Shown here in pieces: positions 16,925-24,765 of a stretch of DNA of 44,583 bases. Origin of the DNA: Tannerella sp. GTDB taxonomy: Bacteria > Bacteroidota > Bacteroidia > Bacteroidales > Tannerellaceae. The notes below the pieces were generated by a model. It searched no databases. It was not told the origin of the DNA and saw only the letters and a program-made list of their open reading frames with translations. The number at the start of each line of letters is the position of its first letter. Position 1 is the stretch's first letter. The stretch covers positions 1-44,583 of the forward strand of contig NZ_JAUMYS010000019.1 in the NCBI RefSeq assembly GCF_030528505.1. Direction: 5' to 3'. The translations under genes were made by a program, and so were the position numbers.

Positions 16925-17482
16925 TTACTTCCCTTGTTTTCCGTCTGCTTCGAAGCGCATCCGGTGATGTTCGCGAATCTCCCGGCGTTCGTTGACAAAG
17001 TCTTGGATGAGTCTGTGGTCATCCTCCTGTTTCACCGTGGCATGACTGTGTCTATGACCGTGTCCTTTGGGGTAGAGCACCGTCATCACCTGCTTTTGGG
17101 TGAGTATCTTGGAGAACTTGGCGTAGTAATTTTCGCGGATGTCGAGTATTTTACGCTCGTTTTTCAGATGCTCTTTGAATTTTTTCTCAAGGTCTTTGTC
17201 CGACGGACGGTTAACGTTTGCGCCCTCCTGCTTGATCCTTGGGCACTCCGTTCGGCATTCCTGCAACTCTTTGAGGTAAGACTCGTACATCGGTTTGAAC
17301 CGGGCTGCCGTCTGATCGTCGAGCATGAGCCGGTCGGCTACTCGTTCGGCTTTCATTTTCATGCGTTCGCCCGTGTTGGCCGGGCAGCGCTTTTCGCCGT
17401 GCATGGCGTTGTCTTGTGCAAAGGATTGTGAGCCGCATAACAAAAGGCTCATCGCAGCTACATAAAATACGTTCATTTTCAT
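16925..17482 (-). CDS. Small periplasmic protein, Spy/CpxP-like
   Basis: 185 residues. A signal peptide ends near QSFAQ (about residue 23). The mature part is helical and highly charged: a first segment ADRLMLDDQTAARFKPMYES, then KHLKNERKILDIRENYYAKFSKILTQKQVMTVLY, where LTQKQ resembles the LTxxQ repeat of Spy/CpxP chaperones. A His-rich patch GHGHRHSH follows (about 145-152) and might bind metal. Function is inferred only from the helical pattern and LTxxQ-like motif. It stands alone with a terminator downstream and faces away from the M20 peptidase gene. Confidence 0.65.
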   Translation of the reverse strand: MKMNVFYVAAMSLLLCGSQSFAQDNAMHGEKRCPANTGERMKMKAERVADRLMLDDQTAARFKPMYESYLKELQECRTECPRIKQEGANVNRPSDKDLEKKFKEHLKNERKILDIRENYYAKFSKILTQKQVMTVLYPKGHGHRHSHATVKQEDDHRLIQDFVNERREIREHHRMRFEADGKQGK

Positions 17483-17637
17483 ATCGTCAAAAAAAATAAA
17501 TTCATGTTGGCATTAAGACGTGCCCGGTTGGAAAAGGTTTATTCGGCCGGTAAAAATTCCGGGCGATTCTTTTTCCCGGCGCGATTTCGTGATTCGTGAA
17601 ATAGTTGTATTTTTACGGCTTGAAATAAAAAAATGTT

Positions 17638-18996
17638 ATGGAAATAAAAGCGTATATCGAAGAACACAAGGACCGCTTTCGTGACGAGTGGTTCAGTTTG
17701 TTGCGTATTCCGTCGGTCAGTTCGCAGAGCGAGCACAAGGCGGACATGGTGAAGTGTGCCGAACGGTGGAAAGAGTTGTTGATCGCCTCGGGGGCGACGC
17801 GGGCGGAAGTGATGCCGACAGCTGGCAATCCGGTGGTGTATGCCGAGCGTATCGTCTCGGCCTCGGCGCCGACGGTGCTCGTGTACGGACATTACGATGT
17901 GATGCCGCCCGAGCCGCTGGAGCTGTGGAAGAGCAATCCGTTTGAACCGGAGATACGTGACGGACGGGTCTACGCGCGCGGCGCCGACGATGATAAAGGT
18001 CAGGCGATGATTCAGATCAAAGGATTTGAGACGGCGTTGCAGACGGGAATTTTGAACTGCAACGTCAAGTTTATCCTCGAAGGAGAAGAGGAAATCGGCT
18101 CGATCAGTCTCGGCGATTTCTGTGCGGCTCACAAAGAGCTGCTCGCCGCCGATGTGATTCTCGTATCGGACACGAGTATGGTGAGTGAGGAAACGCCTTC
18201 CCTGACGACCGGCTTGCGCGGACTGTCCTATTGGGAGGTGGAAGTGACGGGACCTAACCGCGACCTGCACTCGGGACACTTCGGCGGAGCGGTGGCCAAC
18301 CCGATCAATGTGCTTTGTAAACTGATTGCCGATATTACGGATGCTGACGGACGCATTACGATCCCCGGTTTCTACGACGATGTGGAAGAACTCTCGGACA
18401 CGGAGAAAGCCATGCTTGCGCAGGTGCCGTTCAGTGAAGCGAAGTATAAGCAGGCGATCGACGTGGACGAACTGTTCGGCGAAAAAGGCTATTCGACGCT
18501 TGAGCGCAACAGTTGCCGTCCGTCGTTCGATGTGTGCGGTATCTGGGGCGGTTACACGGGCGAAGGCGCGAAAACCGTTCTGCCGTCGAAGGCGTACGCC
18601 AAGTTGTCGTGCCGTCTCGTCCCGAACCAGCAGCCCGACAAGATTACGCGGCTGATGATCGATTATCTGGAGTCGGTCGCTCCCCGCTACGTGAAGATCA
18701 AAGTCGTTCACAAGCACGACGGCGACGCGTACGTTTGTCCGATCGATTTGCCGGCCTACAAAGCGGCCGAGAAAGGTTTTACAATCGCGTTCGGCAAACA
18801 GCCGCTGGCGGTGCGTCGCGGCGGAAGCATCCCGATTATTCCCGCCTTCGAGAAAATCCTCGGCATGAAATCGGTACTGATGGGCTTCGGACTGGAACGC
18901 AACGCCATCCATTCGCCTAACGAGAGCTTCGGGCTGGATATGTTTTATACCGGTATCGAGGCGGTGGCGGAGTTTTATAACCACTATCGTCCATGA
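17638..18996 (+). CDS. M20 family metallopeptidase (dipeptidase-like)
   Basis: 452 residues, M20 fold with inserted lid domain. Metal ligands are visible in VLVYGHYDVMPPEP (His/Asp, about 84-86), GADDDKGQ (bridging Asp, about 118), EGEEEIGS (catalytic Glu pair, about 153) and a late His near RNAIHSPNE. The DLHSGHFGG region (about 209) marks the dimerisation lid. Sequence is nearest the carnosinase/ArgE-like dipeptidases; it should cut small peptides in the cytoplasm. The DNA is visibly GC-richer than its surroundings. Its stop overlaps the next ATG (ATGA, 18993-18996). Confidence 0.9.
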   Translation: MEIKAYIEEHKDRFRDEWFSLLRIPSVSSQSEHKADMVKCAERWKELLIASGATRAEVMPTAGNPVVYAERIVSASAPTVLVYGHYDVMPPEPLELWKSNPFEPEIRDGRVYARGADDDKGQAMIQIKGFETALQTGILNCNVKFILEGEEEIGSISLGDFCAAHKELLAADVILVSDTSMVSEETPSLTTGLRGLSYWEVEVTGPNRDLHSGHFGGAVANPINVLCKLIADITDADGRITIPGFYDDVEELSDTEKAMLAQVPFSEAKYKQAIDVDELFGEKGYSTLERNSCRPSFDVCGIWGGYTGEGAKTVLPSKAYAKLSCRLVPNQQPDKITRLMIDYLESVAPRYVKIKVVHKHDGDAYVCPIDLPAYKAAEKGFTIAFGKQPLAVRRGGSIPIIPAFEKILGMKSVLMGFGLERNAIHSPNESFGLDMFYTGIEAVAEFYNHYRP

Positions 18997-20255
18997 GCAT
19001 CCTGATTCAATCCGTCGAATGGAACGGCCGGCCGACGGATATTCTGATCGAGGGACAGACGATTGCGCAGGTGGCACCGGTGATCGACCGAACAGCCGAT
19101 ACGGTGATCGACGGGCGAGGCAAGGCTGTCATCCCGGGATTGATCAACGCGCATACGCATGCGGCTATGACGCTCTTTCGCGGTTACGGCGACGATATGC
19201 CGCTGATGCCGTGGCTCGAACAAGTGATCTGGCCGAACGAGGCCAAGCTGACCGACGAGGATGTATACTGGGGCGCCAAGTTGGCGTGTGTGGAGATGTT
19301 GCGCAGCGGCACGACGGCGTTTCTCGACATGTATCACAAACTCGACGCCACGGCGCGCGCCGTCGAAGAGATGGGCTTGCGTGCCGTTCTGTCCGAAGCG
19401 TGCTTCGATTATTTCAAACCGGCCGTTGCCGAGCGCAACAAACAGACCATTACGCGCCGTTTCTCATCGCCCTCTCCTTATGGAGACCGCATACGTTACG
19501 CCCTCGGGCCGCATGCCATCTATACCGTTTCGGGCGAGCTGCTGCAATGGGCCGGCGCCTTTGCGGCCGATCATGGGCTGCTCATCAACACCCATCTGGC
19601 CGAAACGGAGTATGAGACGCAGCAGTGCCTCCAACGCTTCGGACTGACGCCGGTGCGTTATATGCACAAACTGGGACTGCTTTCGCCGCGTCTGGTCGTG
19701 GCGCACGGGTTGTATGTAGACGACGAAGAGATCCGAATGCTGGCCGATCACGGCGTGAAAGTGGTGCATAACCCGGCCTCGAACATGAAGCTGGCTTCGG
19801 GCTACCGGTTCAAATACGAAGAGATGTGCGCCGCCGGCGTGACGGTCGGGTTGGGTACGGACGGCTGTTCGTCGTCGAACAATCTGGATATGATCGAGGC
19901 GATGAAGCTGGCTTCGTTGCTGGGCAAGGTTTGGCGCGGCGATCCGGAAGCCATGCGATGCGACCGCATGCTGTATGCCGCTACCGAAGCCGGCGCGGCG
20001 ATACTCGGGATCGATGCCGGGCTCATCGCCGAAGGTTGTCTGGCCGACTTGTGTCTGATCGACCTGCGTCAGCCTGTCTTTTCGCCGAATCATCATTTCG
20101 TATCGAACCTCGTTTATGCCGCCAACGGCAGTTGCGTCGACACGGTGATCTGCGACGGGCGCATCGTGATGCGCGACAAAAAAGTGCCGGGCGAAGACGA
20201 GATCATGGAGCGCACCGCAGCGCTGGCGTATGATCTGATGAAGAGAGAGCGTTGA
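18993..20255 (+). CDS. mtaD: Amidohydrolase, 5-methylthioadenosine/S-adenosylhomocysteine deaminase-like
   Basis: 420 residues, metal-dependent amidohydrolase of the TrzA/ATZ/MtaD branch. Metal and substrate motifs: NAHTHAAMTLFRGYGDD (about 51-67), NTHLAETEYE, VVAHGLYVD, and GLGTDGCSSSNNLDM with the metal-binding Asp. MtaD enzymes deaminate MTA or SAH to the inosyl forms; guanine deaminase-like or chlorohydrolase activities occur in the same branch, so the substrate is a family guess. Translationally coupled to the M20 peptidase by ATGA overlap. The region is GC-richer than its neighbours. Confidence 0.78.
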   Translation: MSILIQSVEWNGRPTDILIEGQTIAQVAPVIDRTADTVIDGRGKAVIPGLINAHTHAAMTLFRGYGDDMPLMPWLEQVIWPNEAKLTDEDVYWGAKLACVEMLRSGTTAFLDMYHKLDATARAVEEMGLRAVLSEACFDYFKPAVAERNKQTITRRFSSPSPYGDRIRYALGPHAIYTVSGELLQWAGAFAADHGLLINTHLAETEYETQQCLQRFGLTPVRYMHKLGLLSPRLVVAHGLYVDDEEIRMLADHGVKVVHNPASNMKLASGYRFKYEEMCAAGVTVGLGTDGCSSSNNLDMIEAMKLASLLGKVWRGDPEAMRCDRMLYAATEAGAAILGIDAGLIAEGCLADLCLIDLRQPVFSPNHHFVSNLVYAANGSCVDTVICDGRIVMRDKKVPGEDEIMERTAALAYDLMKRER

Positions 20256-20304
20256 GATGGAGGGTGGTCAATCCGGCCATCAAGCATGGGGATAGGTGTG
20301 CATA

Positions 20305-20327
20305 GGGGCAAACCCACGTGTTCGCCC
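20305..20327. repeat. REP-like hairpin, GGGCAAAC/GTTCGCCC
   Basis: GGGCAAAC (20306-20313) and GTTCGCCC (20320-20327) form an imperfect 8-bp stem with one mismatch and a 6-nt loop, GC-rich within otherwise unremarkable intergenic DNA. No T-run follows. It resembles short interspersed palindromes seen between genes in Bacteroidales; this is from memory. Confidence 0.45.
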
Positions 20328-20366
20328 GCAATAACGATACCCAATAGTTGTATTATATAGTATAGT

Positions 20367-20391
20367 AGAGACGCCCAAATTGGACGTCTCT
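20367..20391. repeat. REP-like hairpin, AGAGACG palindrome
   Basis: AGAGACGCCCA (20367-20377) and TGGACGTCTCT (20381-20391) pair over 11 bp with one mismatch around a 3-nt loop. No T-run on either side, so not a standard terminator. It lies 40 nt from another short palindrome. Confidence 0.5.
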
Positions 20392-20411
20392 GCCATCTAT
20401 GCCATGCTGAA

Positions 20412-20495
20412 ACCTTCTCCAAGTGTTTCGGCATGCTTTCGGAAGATTCCGATACCTTCTCCAAGTGTTTCGGCATGCTTTCGGAAAGTTCCGAA
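20412..20495. repeat. Two tandem 42-bp repeats
   Basis: The unit, starting ACCTTCTCCAAGTGTTTCGG, occurs at 20412-20453 and 20454-20495; the first 33 bases are identical and the ends diverge. Because 42 is a multiple of three, an open frame from ATG 20404 to TAG 20643 reads through it with a repeated PSPSVSACFRK peptide. No evidence supports translation. Confidence 0.75.
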
Positions 20496-20650
20496 TTCTT
20501 GCATGTCAGAGGGCATATGGTCTGGTTTGAGAGTTAGAACATCATCCTTCTATTCAGAAACTTTACCTGAATTGTCAATCATACAAAGGAAAACGCTATC
20601 TTTTCATAAATTACGACTTTTTGTGCTTCGAGCACGCGAATAGACCATCA

Positions 20651-20677
20651 ATCAAGTCCGCAGGGCTTGATTTTTTT
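20651..20677 (+). terminator. Rho-independent terminator upstream of ettA
   Basis: ATCAAGTCC (20651-20659), loop GCA, GGGCTTGAT (20663-20671), a 9-bp stem with one G-U pair, followed by seven T (20671-20677). It lies 400 nt beyond the amidohydrolase stop and just before the ettA promoter, so it ends whatever crosses the repeat-rich gap. Confidence 0.8.
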
Positions 20678-20710
20678 ATTCCACCAGTATAAAAAATGAA
20701 GTTTTTTATG

Positions 20711-20718
20711 TAAGTTTG
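20711..20718 (+). promoter_or_regulatory. -7 box of the ettA promoter
   Basis: TAAGTTTG fits TAnnTTTG, 28 nt ahead of ATG 20747. No clear TTG at 19-21 nt upstream. Confidence 0.5.
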
Positions 20719-20746
20719 CCCTATCATAAACAATACTGCTAAAAAT

Positions 20747-22432
20747 ATGGCTGACGACAAGAAAATTATTTTTTCGATGGTGGGAGTAAGCAAGATTTTC
20801 CCACCGCAAAAACAAGTGTTGAAGAACATTTACCTTTCGTTTTTTTATGGAGCTAAAATCGGGATTATCGGTTTGAACGGTTCCGGAAAATCGACGTTGT
20901 TGAAAATTATTGCCGGCCTTGACAAGGACTTTTTGGGCGAGGTCGTTTTTTCGCCCGGTTATACGGTCGGTTATCTGGAGCAAGATCCACGCCTCGAAGC
21001 CGGCAAGACCGTCAAAGAGATTGTACAGGAAGGGGTGCAGGAAACGGTCGACTTGCTGAAAGAATTTGAAGAGGTAAATGAAAAATTCGGAGATCCGGAG
21101 GTGCTTGAAAACCCGGACAAGATGGAGGCGCTGATGAACCGTCAGGCCGAACTTCAGGATAAGATCGATGCGATGGACGCGTGGAACCTCGATAGCAAAC
21201 TCGAACGTGCGATGGACGCTCTCCGCTGTCCACCCGAAGATCAGGTGGTCGATACGCTGTCAGGAGGTGAGCGCCGCCGTGTGGCGTTGTGCCGTCTGCT
21301 GTTACAACAGCCGGACGTGCTCCTGCTTGACGAGCCGACGAACCACCTTGACGCCGAATCGATCGACTGGCTCGAACAGCACCTGCAACAATATGCGGGC
21401 ACGGTGATTTGCATCACGCACGACCGTTATTTCCTCGACCATGTGGCCGGCTGGATTCTCGAACTTGACAGGGGCGAAGGAATTCCGTGGAAAGGCAATT
21501 ATTCATCGTGGCTTGATCAGAAGACGCAGCGTATGGCACAAGAGGAGAAGCAAGCGAGCAAACGTCGGAAGACACTCGAACGCGAGTTGGAATGGATACG
21601 CATGGCACCGAAGGCCCGTCAGGCAAAAGGTAAAGCGCGTCTGAACTCTTATGAATCGTTGCTTAACGAAGACCAGAAAGAGCGCGAAACGAAGCTCGAA
21701 ATATTTATACCGAACGGCCCTCGCTTGGGGAATAAGGTGATCGAAGCACATGATGTTGCCAAAGCATTCGGCGATAAACTACTGTTCGATAATCTCAACT
21801 TCATGCTGCCGCCTAACGGCATCGTGGGAGTGATCGGGCCGAACGGTGCCGGAAAGACGACTCTTTTTAAGATGATTATGGGGCAGGAGGCTATCGATAA
21901 GGGAGAGTTTGAAGTCGGCGAAACGGTTAAAGTCGGATACGTCGATCAGACTCATAAGGATATTGATCCGAATAAATCCGTGTATCAGGTGGTCTCGGGC
22001 GGAAATGACTTTATACGTGTCGGCGGAAAAGAAATCAATTCGAGGGCTTACCTTTCGCGATTCAATTTTGCCGGAGCCGATCAAGAAAAGTTGTGCGGTG
22101 TATTGTCGGGAGGCGAACGCAACCGATTGCATCTGGCGCTTGCTCTGAAAGCCGAAGCCAATGTGCTCCTGCTCGACGAGCCGACGAACGATATCGACGT
22201 GAATACGCTCCGCGCGTTGGAAGAAGGCTTGGAGAACTTTGCCGGCTGTGCCGTTGTCATCTCGCACGACCGTTGGTTCCTCGACCGTATCTGCACGCAT
22301 ATCCTCTCGTTCGAAGGGAACTCCGAAGTCGTGTTTTACGAAGGCAGTTATTCGGATTATGAAGAATACAAGCGTAAGCAGGTAGGCTTTACTGAACCGA
22401 AGCGAATCAGATACAGACAGCTAGTCAAATGA
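20747..22432 (+). CDS. ettA: EttA, ABC-F translational throttle ATPase
   Basis: 561 residues with two ABC ATPase domains and no membrane part. Walker A: GLNGSGKST (about 44-52) and GPNGAGKTT (about 360). Signatures: LSGGERRRVAL and LSGGERNRLHL; Walker B ends LLLDEPTNHLD and LLLDEPTND. The Arm insertion in domain 1 and the charged linker between domains (about 245-320) are as in EttA, whose usual length is about 555. EttA binds the ribosomal E site and gates early elongation according to ATP/ADP. Followed by a DUF1080 gene 39 nt away. Confidence 0.92.
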   Translation: MADDKKIIFSMVGVSKIFPPQKQVLKNIYLSFFYGAKIGIIGLNGSGKSTLLKIIAGLDKDFLGEVVFSPGYTVGYLEQDPRLEAGKTVKEIVQEGVQETVDLLKEFEEVNEKFGDPEVLENPDKMEALMNRQAELQDKIDAMDAWNLDSKLERAMDALRCPPEDQVVDTLSGGERRRVALCRLLLQQPDVLLLDEPTNHLDAESIDWLEQHLQQYAGTVICITHDRYFLDHVAGWILELDRGEGIPWKGNYSSWLDQKTQRMAQEEKQASKRRKTLERELEWIRMAPKARQAKGKARLNSYESLLNEDQKERETKLEIFIPNGPRLGNKVIEAHDVAKAFGDKLLFDNLNFMLPPNGIVGVIGPNGAGKTTLFKMIMGQEAIDKGEFEVGETVKVGYVDQTHKDIDPNKSVYQVVSGGNDFIRVGGKEINSRAYLSRFNFAGADQEKLCGVLSGGERNRLHLALALKAEANVLLLDEPTNDIDVNTLRALEEGLENFAGCAVVISHDRWFLDRICTHILSFEGNSEVVFYEGSYSDYEEYKRKQVGFTEPKRIRYRQLVK

Positions 22433-22471
22433 CCTGCTGTCGTGTCATTACCATTTTATATTTATTGTATC

Positions 22472-23116
22472 ATGAAACGTAGATTTTTTTTGCTGTCCGC
22501 CATCGTGGCGGCGTGTATGACGGCAGGAAGCAGTCATGCACAAACGGAAGATTTGTTCAACGGCAAGGACTTGTCGAATTGGAACTTTGTAGTAGCCGAC
22601 GGAAACACACCGGCTGAAGACGTGTTTTCCGTGCAGGACGGTGTAATCCTTATTCAGGGCAATCCGTTCGGCTATATGTACACGAAAAAGAAGTATACGG
22701 ACTTTACGTTGGAGGTCGAATGGGCATGGGTCGACAAGGCCTCGAACAGCGGTATTTTTCTGATGATTAGCGATCCGAAGACTCCGTTCCCGAACGGTAT
22801 CGAATGTCAGTTGCACGCCGGTGATGCCGGTGATTTTATTCTGCTCGAAGGCGCTCATCTCGCGGAGTATAAACAACCGGCAGGCGAAGAGCGTCCGAAA
22901 TTTCCGGTCGTAAAAAAACGTACCGACTCGAACGAAAAACCTGTCGGAGAATGGAACAAGGCGAAGATCGAAGTCAAAGATGGAGTCATCAAGGTGTACA
23001 TTAACGATCTGTTGCAGAACACCGGGACGAGCAACGTGAAAGAAGGCTGCATCGGTCTGCAAAGCGAAGGTGGCTTGATTCAGTTTCGCACCGTGAAGGT
23101 CACTCCGGCCGGTTGA
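22472..23116 (+). CDS. DUF1080 (3-keto-disaccharide hydrolase-like) exported protein
   Basis: 214 residues. Signal peptide MKRRFFLLSAIVAACMTAGS ends near SSHAQ. The mature part starts EDLFNGKDLSNWNF, the hallmark of DUF1080, and continues as a jelly-roll/lectin-like beta sandwich: FTLEVEWAWVDKASNSGIFLM, then GIECQLHAGDAGDF. DUF1080 proteins include 3-keto-glycoside hydrolases, but many are uncharacterised. A longer frame from GTG 22442 would add ten residues ahead of the signal peptide; ATG 22472 is preferred. Its stop codon lies within an inverted repeat shared with the convergent dnaB end. Confidence 0.8.
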   Translation: MKRRFFLLSAIVAACMTAGSSHAQTEDLFNGKDLSNWNFVVADGNTPAEDVFSVQDGVILIQGNPFGYMYTKKKYTDFTLEVEWAWVDKASNSGIFLMISDPKTPFPNGIECQLHAGDAGDFILLEGAHLAEYKQPAGEERPKFPVVKKRTDSNEKPVGEWNKAKIEVKDGVIKVYINDLLQNTGTSNVKEGCIGLQSEGGLIQFRTVKVTPAG

Positions 23117-23134
23117 GGCTACGCCTCAATCCGG
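23109..23134. terminator. Hairpin between convergent DUF1080 and dnaB genes
   Basis: CCGGTTGAGGC (23109-23119), loop TAC, then GCCTCAATCCGG (23123-23134): an 11-bp stem with one bulged T. It includes the DUF1080 stop TGA (23114-23116) and abuts the dnaB stop. No T-run, so bidirectional terminator or mRNA-end protector is inferred from position. Confidence 0.55.
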
Positions 23135-24694
23135 TCAGAAGGGATAGGGACTCTCCGATTGGACCGAAATAAAGTCTTCGACATTCGGTGTAAACGGAGA
23201 GGTCTCGTTTTTTTCTCCCGTATGATTGAGCTGGTTCATGCTCGATGCATATTCCTTTGTAGCCAGATCTTCATCCAGATTCATAAATTTCGCAAATTCA
23301 CTTTTGAAACGCAGACGCACATCTCCTGTGGCGCCGTTACGGTGTTTCGCGACGATAATTTCGGCCAAACCGCGCAGATCGTTCCCCCTCTCGTCTTCAT
23401 AAATCTTGTAATATTCCGGGCGATGGATGAAGCATACCATGTCGGCGTCCTGTTCAATGGCACCTGACTCACGCAAATCGGCCAACTGCGGGCGTTTTCC
23501 TTCAATTCCCTGACGCGATTCGACTCCGCGGTTCAACTGTGACAGGGCAATAATCGGAATATTGAGTTCCTTGGCCAGCGCTTTCAACGATCGGGAGATG
23601 GTACTGACTTCCTGCTCGCGGCTTCCGAAATTCATACCGCTGGCGTTCATCAGCTGCAGGTAATCGATAAAGATACATTGAATCTTATGTTCACGTACTA
23701 AACGTCGCGCTTTCGTACGTAGCTCGAAGATGGAAAGGCTGGGAGTATCGTCGACATAAATCGGGGCATCGTACAAATCTTTGATTTTATATTCGAGCTG
23801 TTCCCATTCGTACTTTTCCAATCGTCCGCTTTTGATTTTCTCGCCGGACAATTCGCATACATTTACGATCAGACGGTTTACAAGCTGCACATTACTCATT
23901 TCAAGCGAAAACATCGCAACGGGAATCTTGAAATTGAGTGCCATGTTTTTGGCCATCGAAAGCACAAAAGCCGTCTTTCCCATCGCCGGGCGGGCGGCAA
24001 TAATCACCAAATCGGAATTTTGCCAGCCCGATGTGATTTTATCTAAGTAGGTAAAGCCGCTTGGCGAACCGCTCAACCCTTCTTTCCGGTTAGCCGCTTT
24101 CTCCAATAATTCGCGGGCTTGCTTGATGACCGGATTGATTTGAATTGCTTCGTTCTTGATGTTTTGCTGCGAAATTCTGAAAAGTTCGCCTTCGGCCTCT
24201 TGCATCAGCTCTCTGACTTCGACGGTCTCATCGAACGCTTTCCCTTGAATCAGACCGGTATAGCGGATCAGTTCGCGTGCCAGATATTTTTGTGCGACGA
24301 TTTGCGAATGGTATTCCAAGTGTGCCGTACTGGCTATATTTTCTGTTAAGCGTGAGATGTAAAGAGGCCCTCCGACGGTTTCCAGATCTCCGTTTTTTTT
24401 TAACTGTTCCACAACGGTGAGCATATCGATGGGTTGCTGACGGGCAGCTAAATCTAAAACGGCTTGATAAATCAGCTCGTGGGCTTTTTCGTAAAAACTC
24501 TCGGGTTTAAGTATCTCGTTTATTTTGAAAAATGCATCTTGTTCGAGCATCAACGCACCGAGGATGGCCGCTTCAAGATCGCGAGCCTGCGGTTGTAATC
24601 TTCCCACATCGGAAACCTGTACGACCGCGGGCTTCTTCCGCGTCGCATTTTTCTTTTGTCCTTCTGCCATGTCTTGTTTTGATAATTCGGGCAT
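23135..24694 (-). CDS. dnaB: DnaB replicative DNA helicase
   Basis: 519 residues. N-terminal DnaB domain (about 30-140, PQARDLEAAILGALMLEQDAF) and C-terminal RecA-like ATPase domain: Walker A ARPAMGKTAF (about 235), Walker B-like IFIDYLQLM, and IIALSQLNRGVESR. It is the ring helicase that unwinds DNA at the replication fork. The first 30 residues are basic and unconserved. An in-frame TTG one codon upstream (24697) is less likely than ATG 24694. No intein is present. Convergent with DUF1080. Confidence 0.95.
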   Translation of the reverse strand: MPELSKQDMAEGQKKNATRKKPAVVQVSDVGRLQPQARDLEAAILGALMLEQDAFFKINEILKPESFYEKAHELIYQAVLDLAARQQPIDMLTVVEQLKKNGDLETVGGPLYISRLTENIASTAHLEYHSQIVAQKYLARELIRYTGLIQGKAFDETVEVRELMQEAEGELFRISQQNIKNEAIQINPVIKQARELLEKAANRKEGLSGSPSGFTYLDKITSGWQNSDLVIIAARPAMGKTAFVLSMAKNMALNFKIPVAMFSLEMSNVQLVNRLIVNVCELSGEKIKSGRLEKYEWEQLEYKIKDLYDAPIYVDDTPSLSIFELRTKARRLVREHKIQCIFIDYLQLMNASGMNFGSREQEVSTISRSLKALAKELNIPIIALSQLNRGVESRQGIEGKRPQLADLRESGAIEQDADMVCFIHRPEYYKIYEDERGNDLRGLAEIIVAKHRNGATGDVRLRFKSEFAKFMNLDEDLATKEYASSMNQLNHTGEKNETSPFTPNVEDFISVQSESPYPF

Positions 24695-24765
24695 CAAAAA
24701 TACATGTTTTTAGGCAGACGGAAGCCCCGAAAAAAGAGAATTTATAACAAGGTTATTAACACGGA

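Noticed and set aside
17539-19077. Very long minus-strand open frame (over 500 codons)
   Set aside because: It lies opposite the M20 peptidase, whose metal motifs and reading frame are convincing; antisense openness follows from the GC-rich codon pattern.
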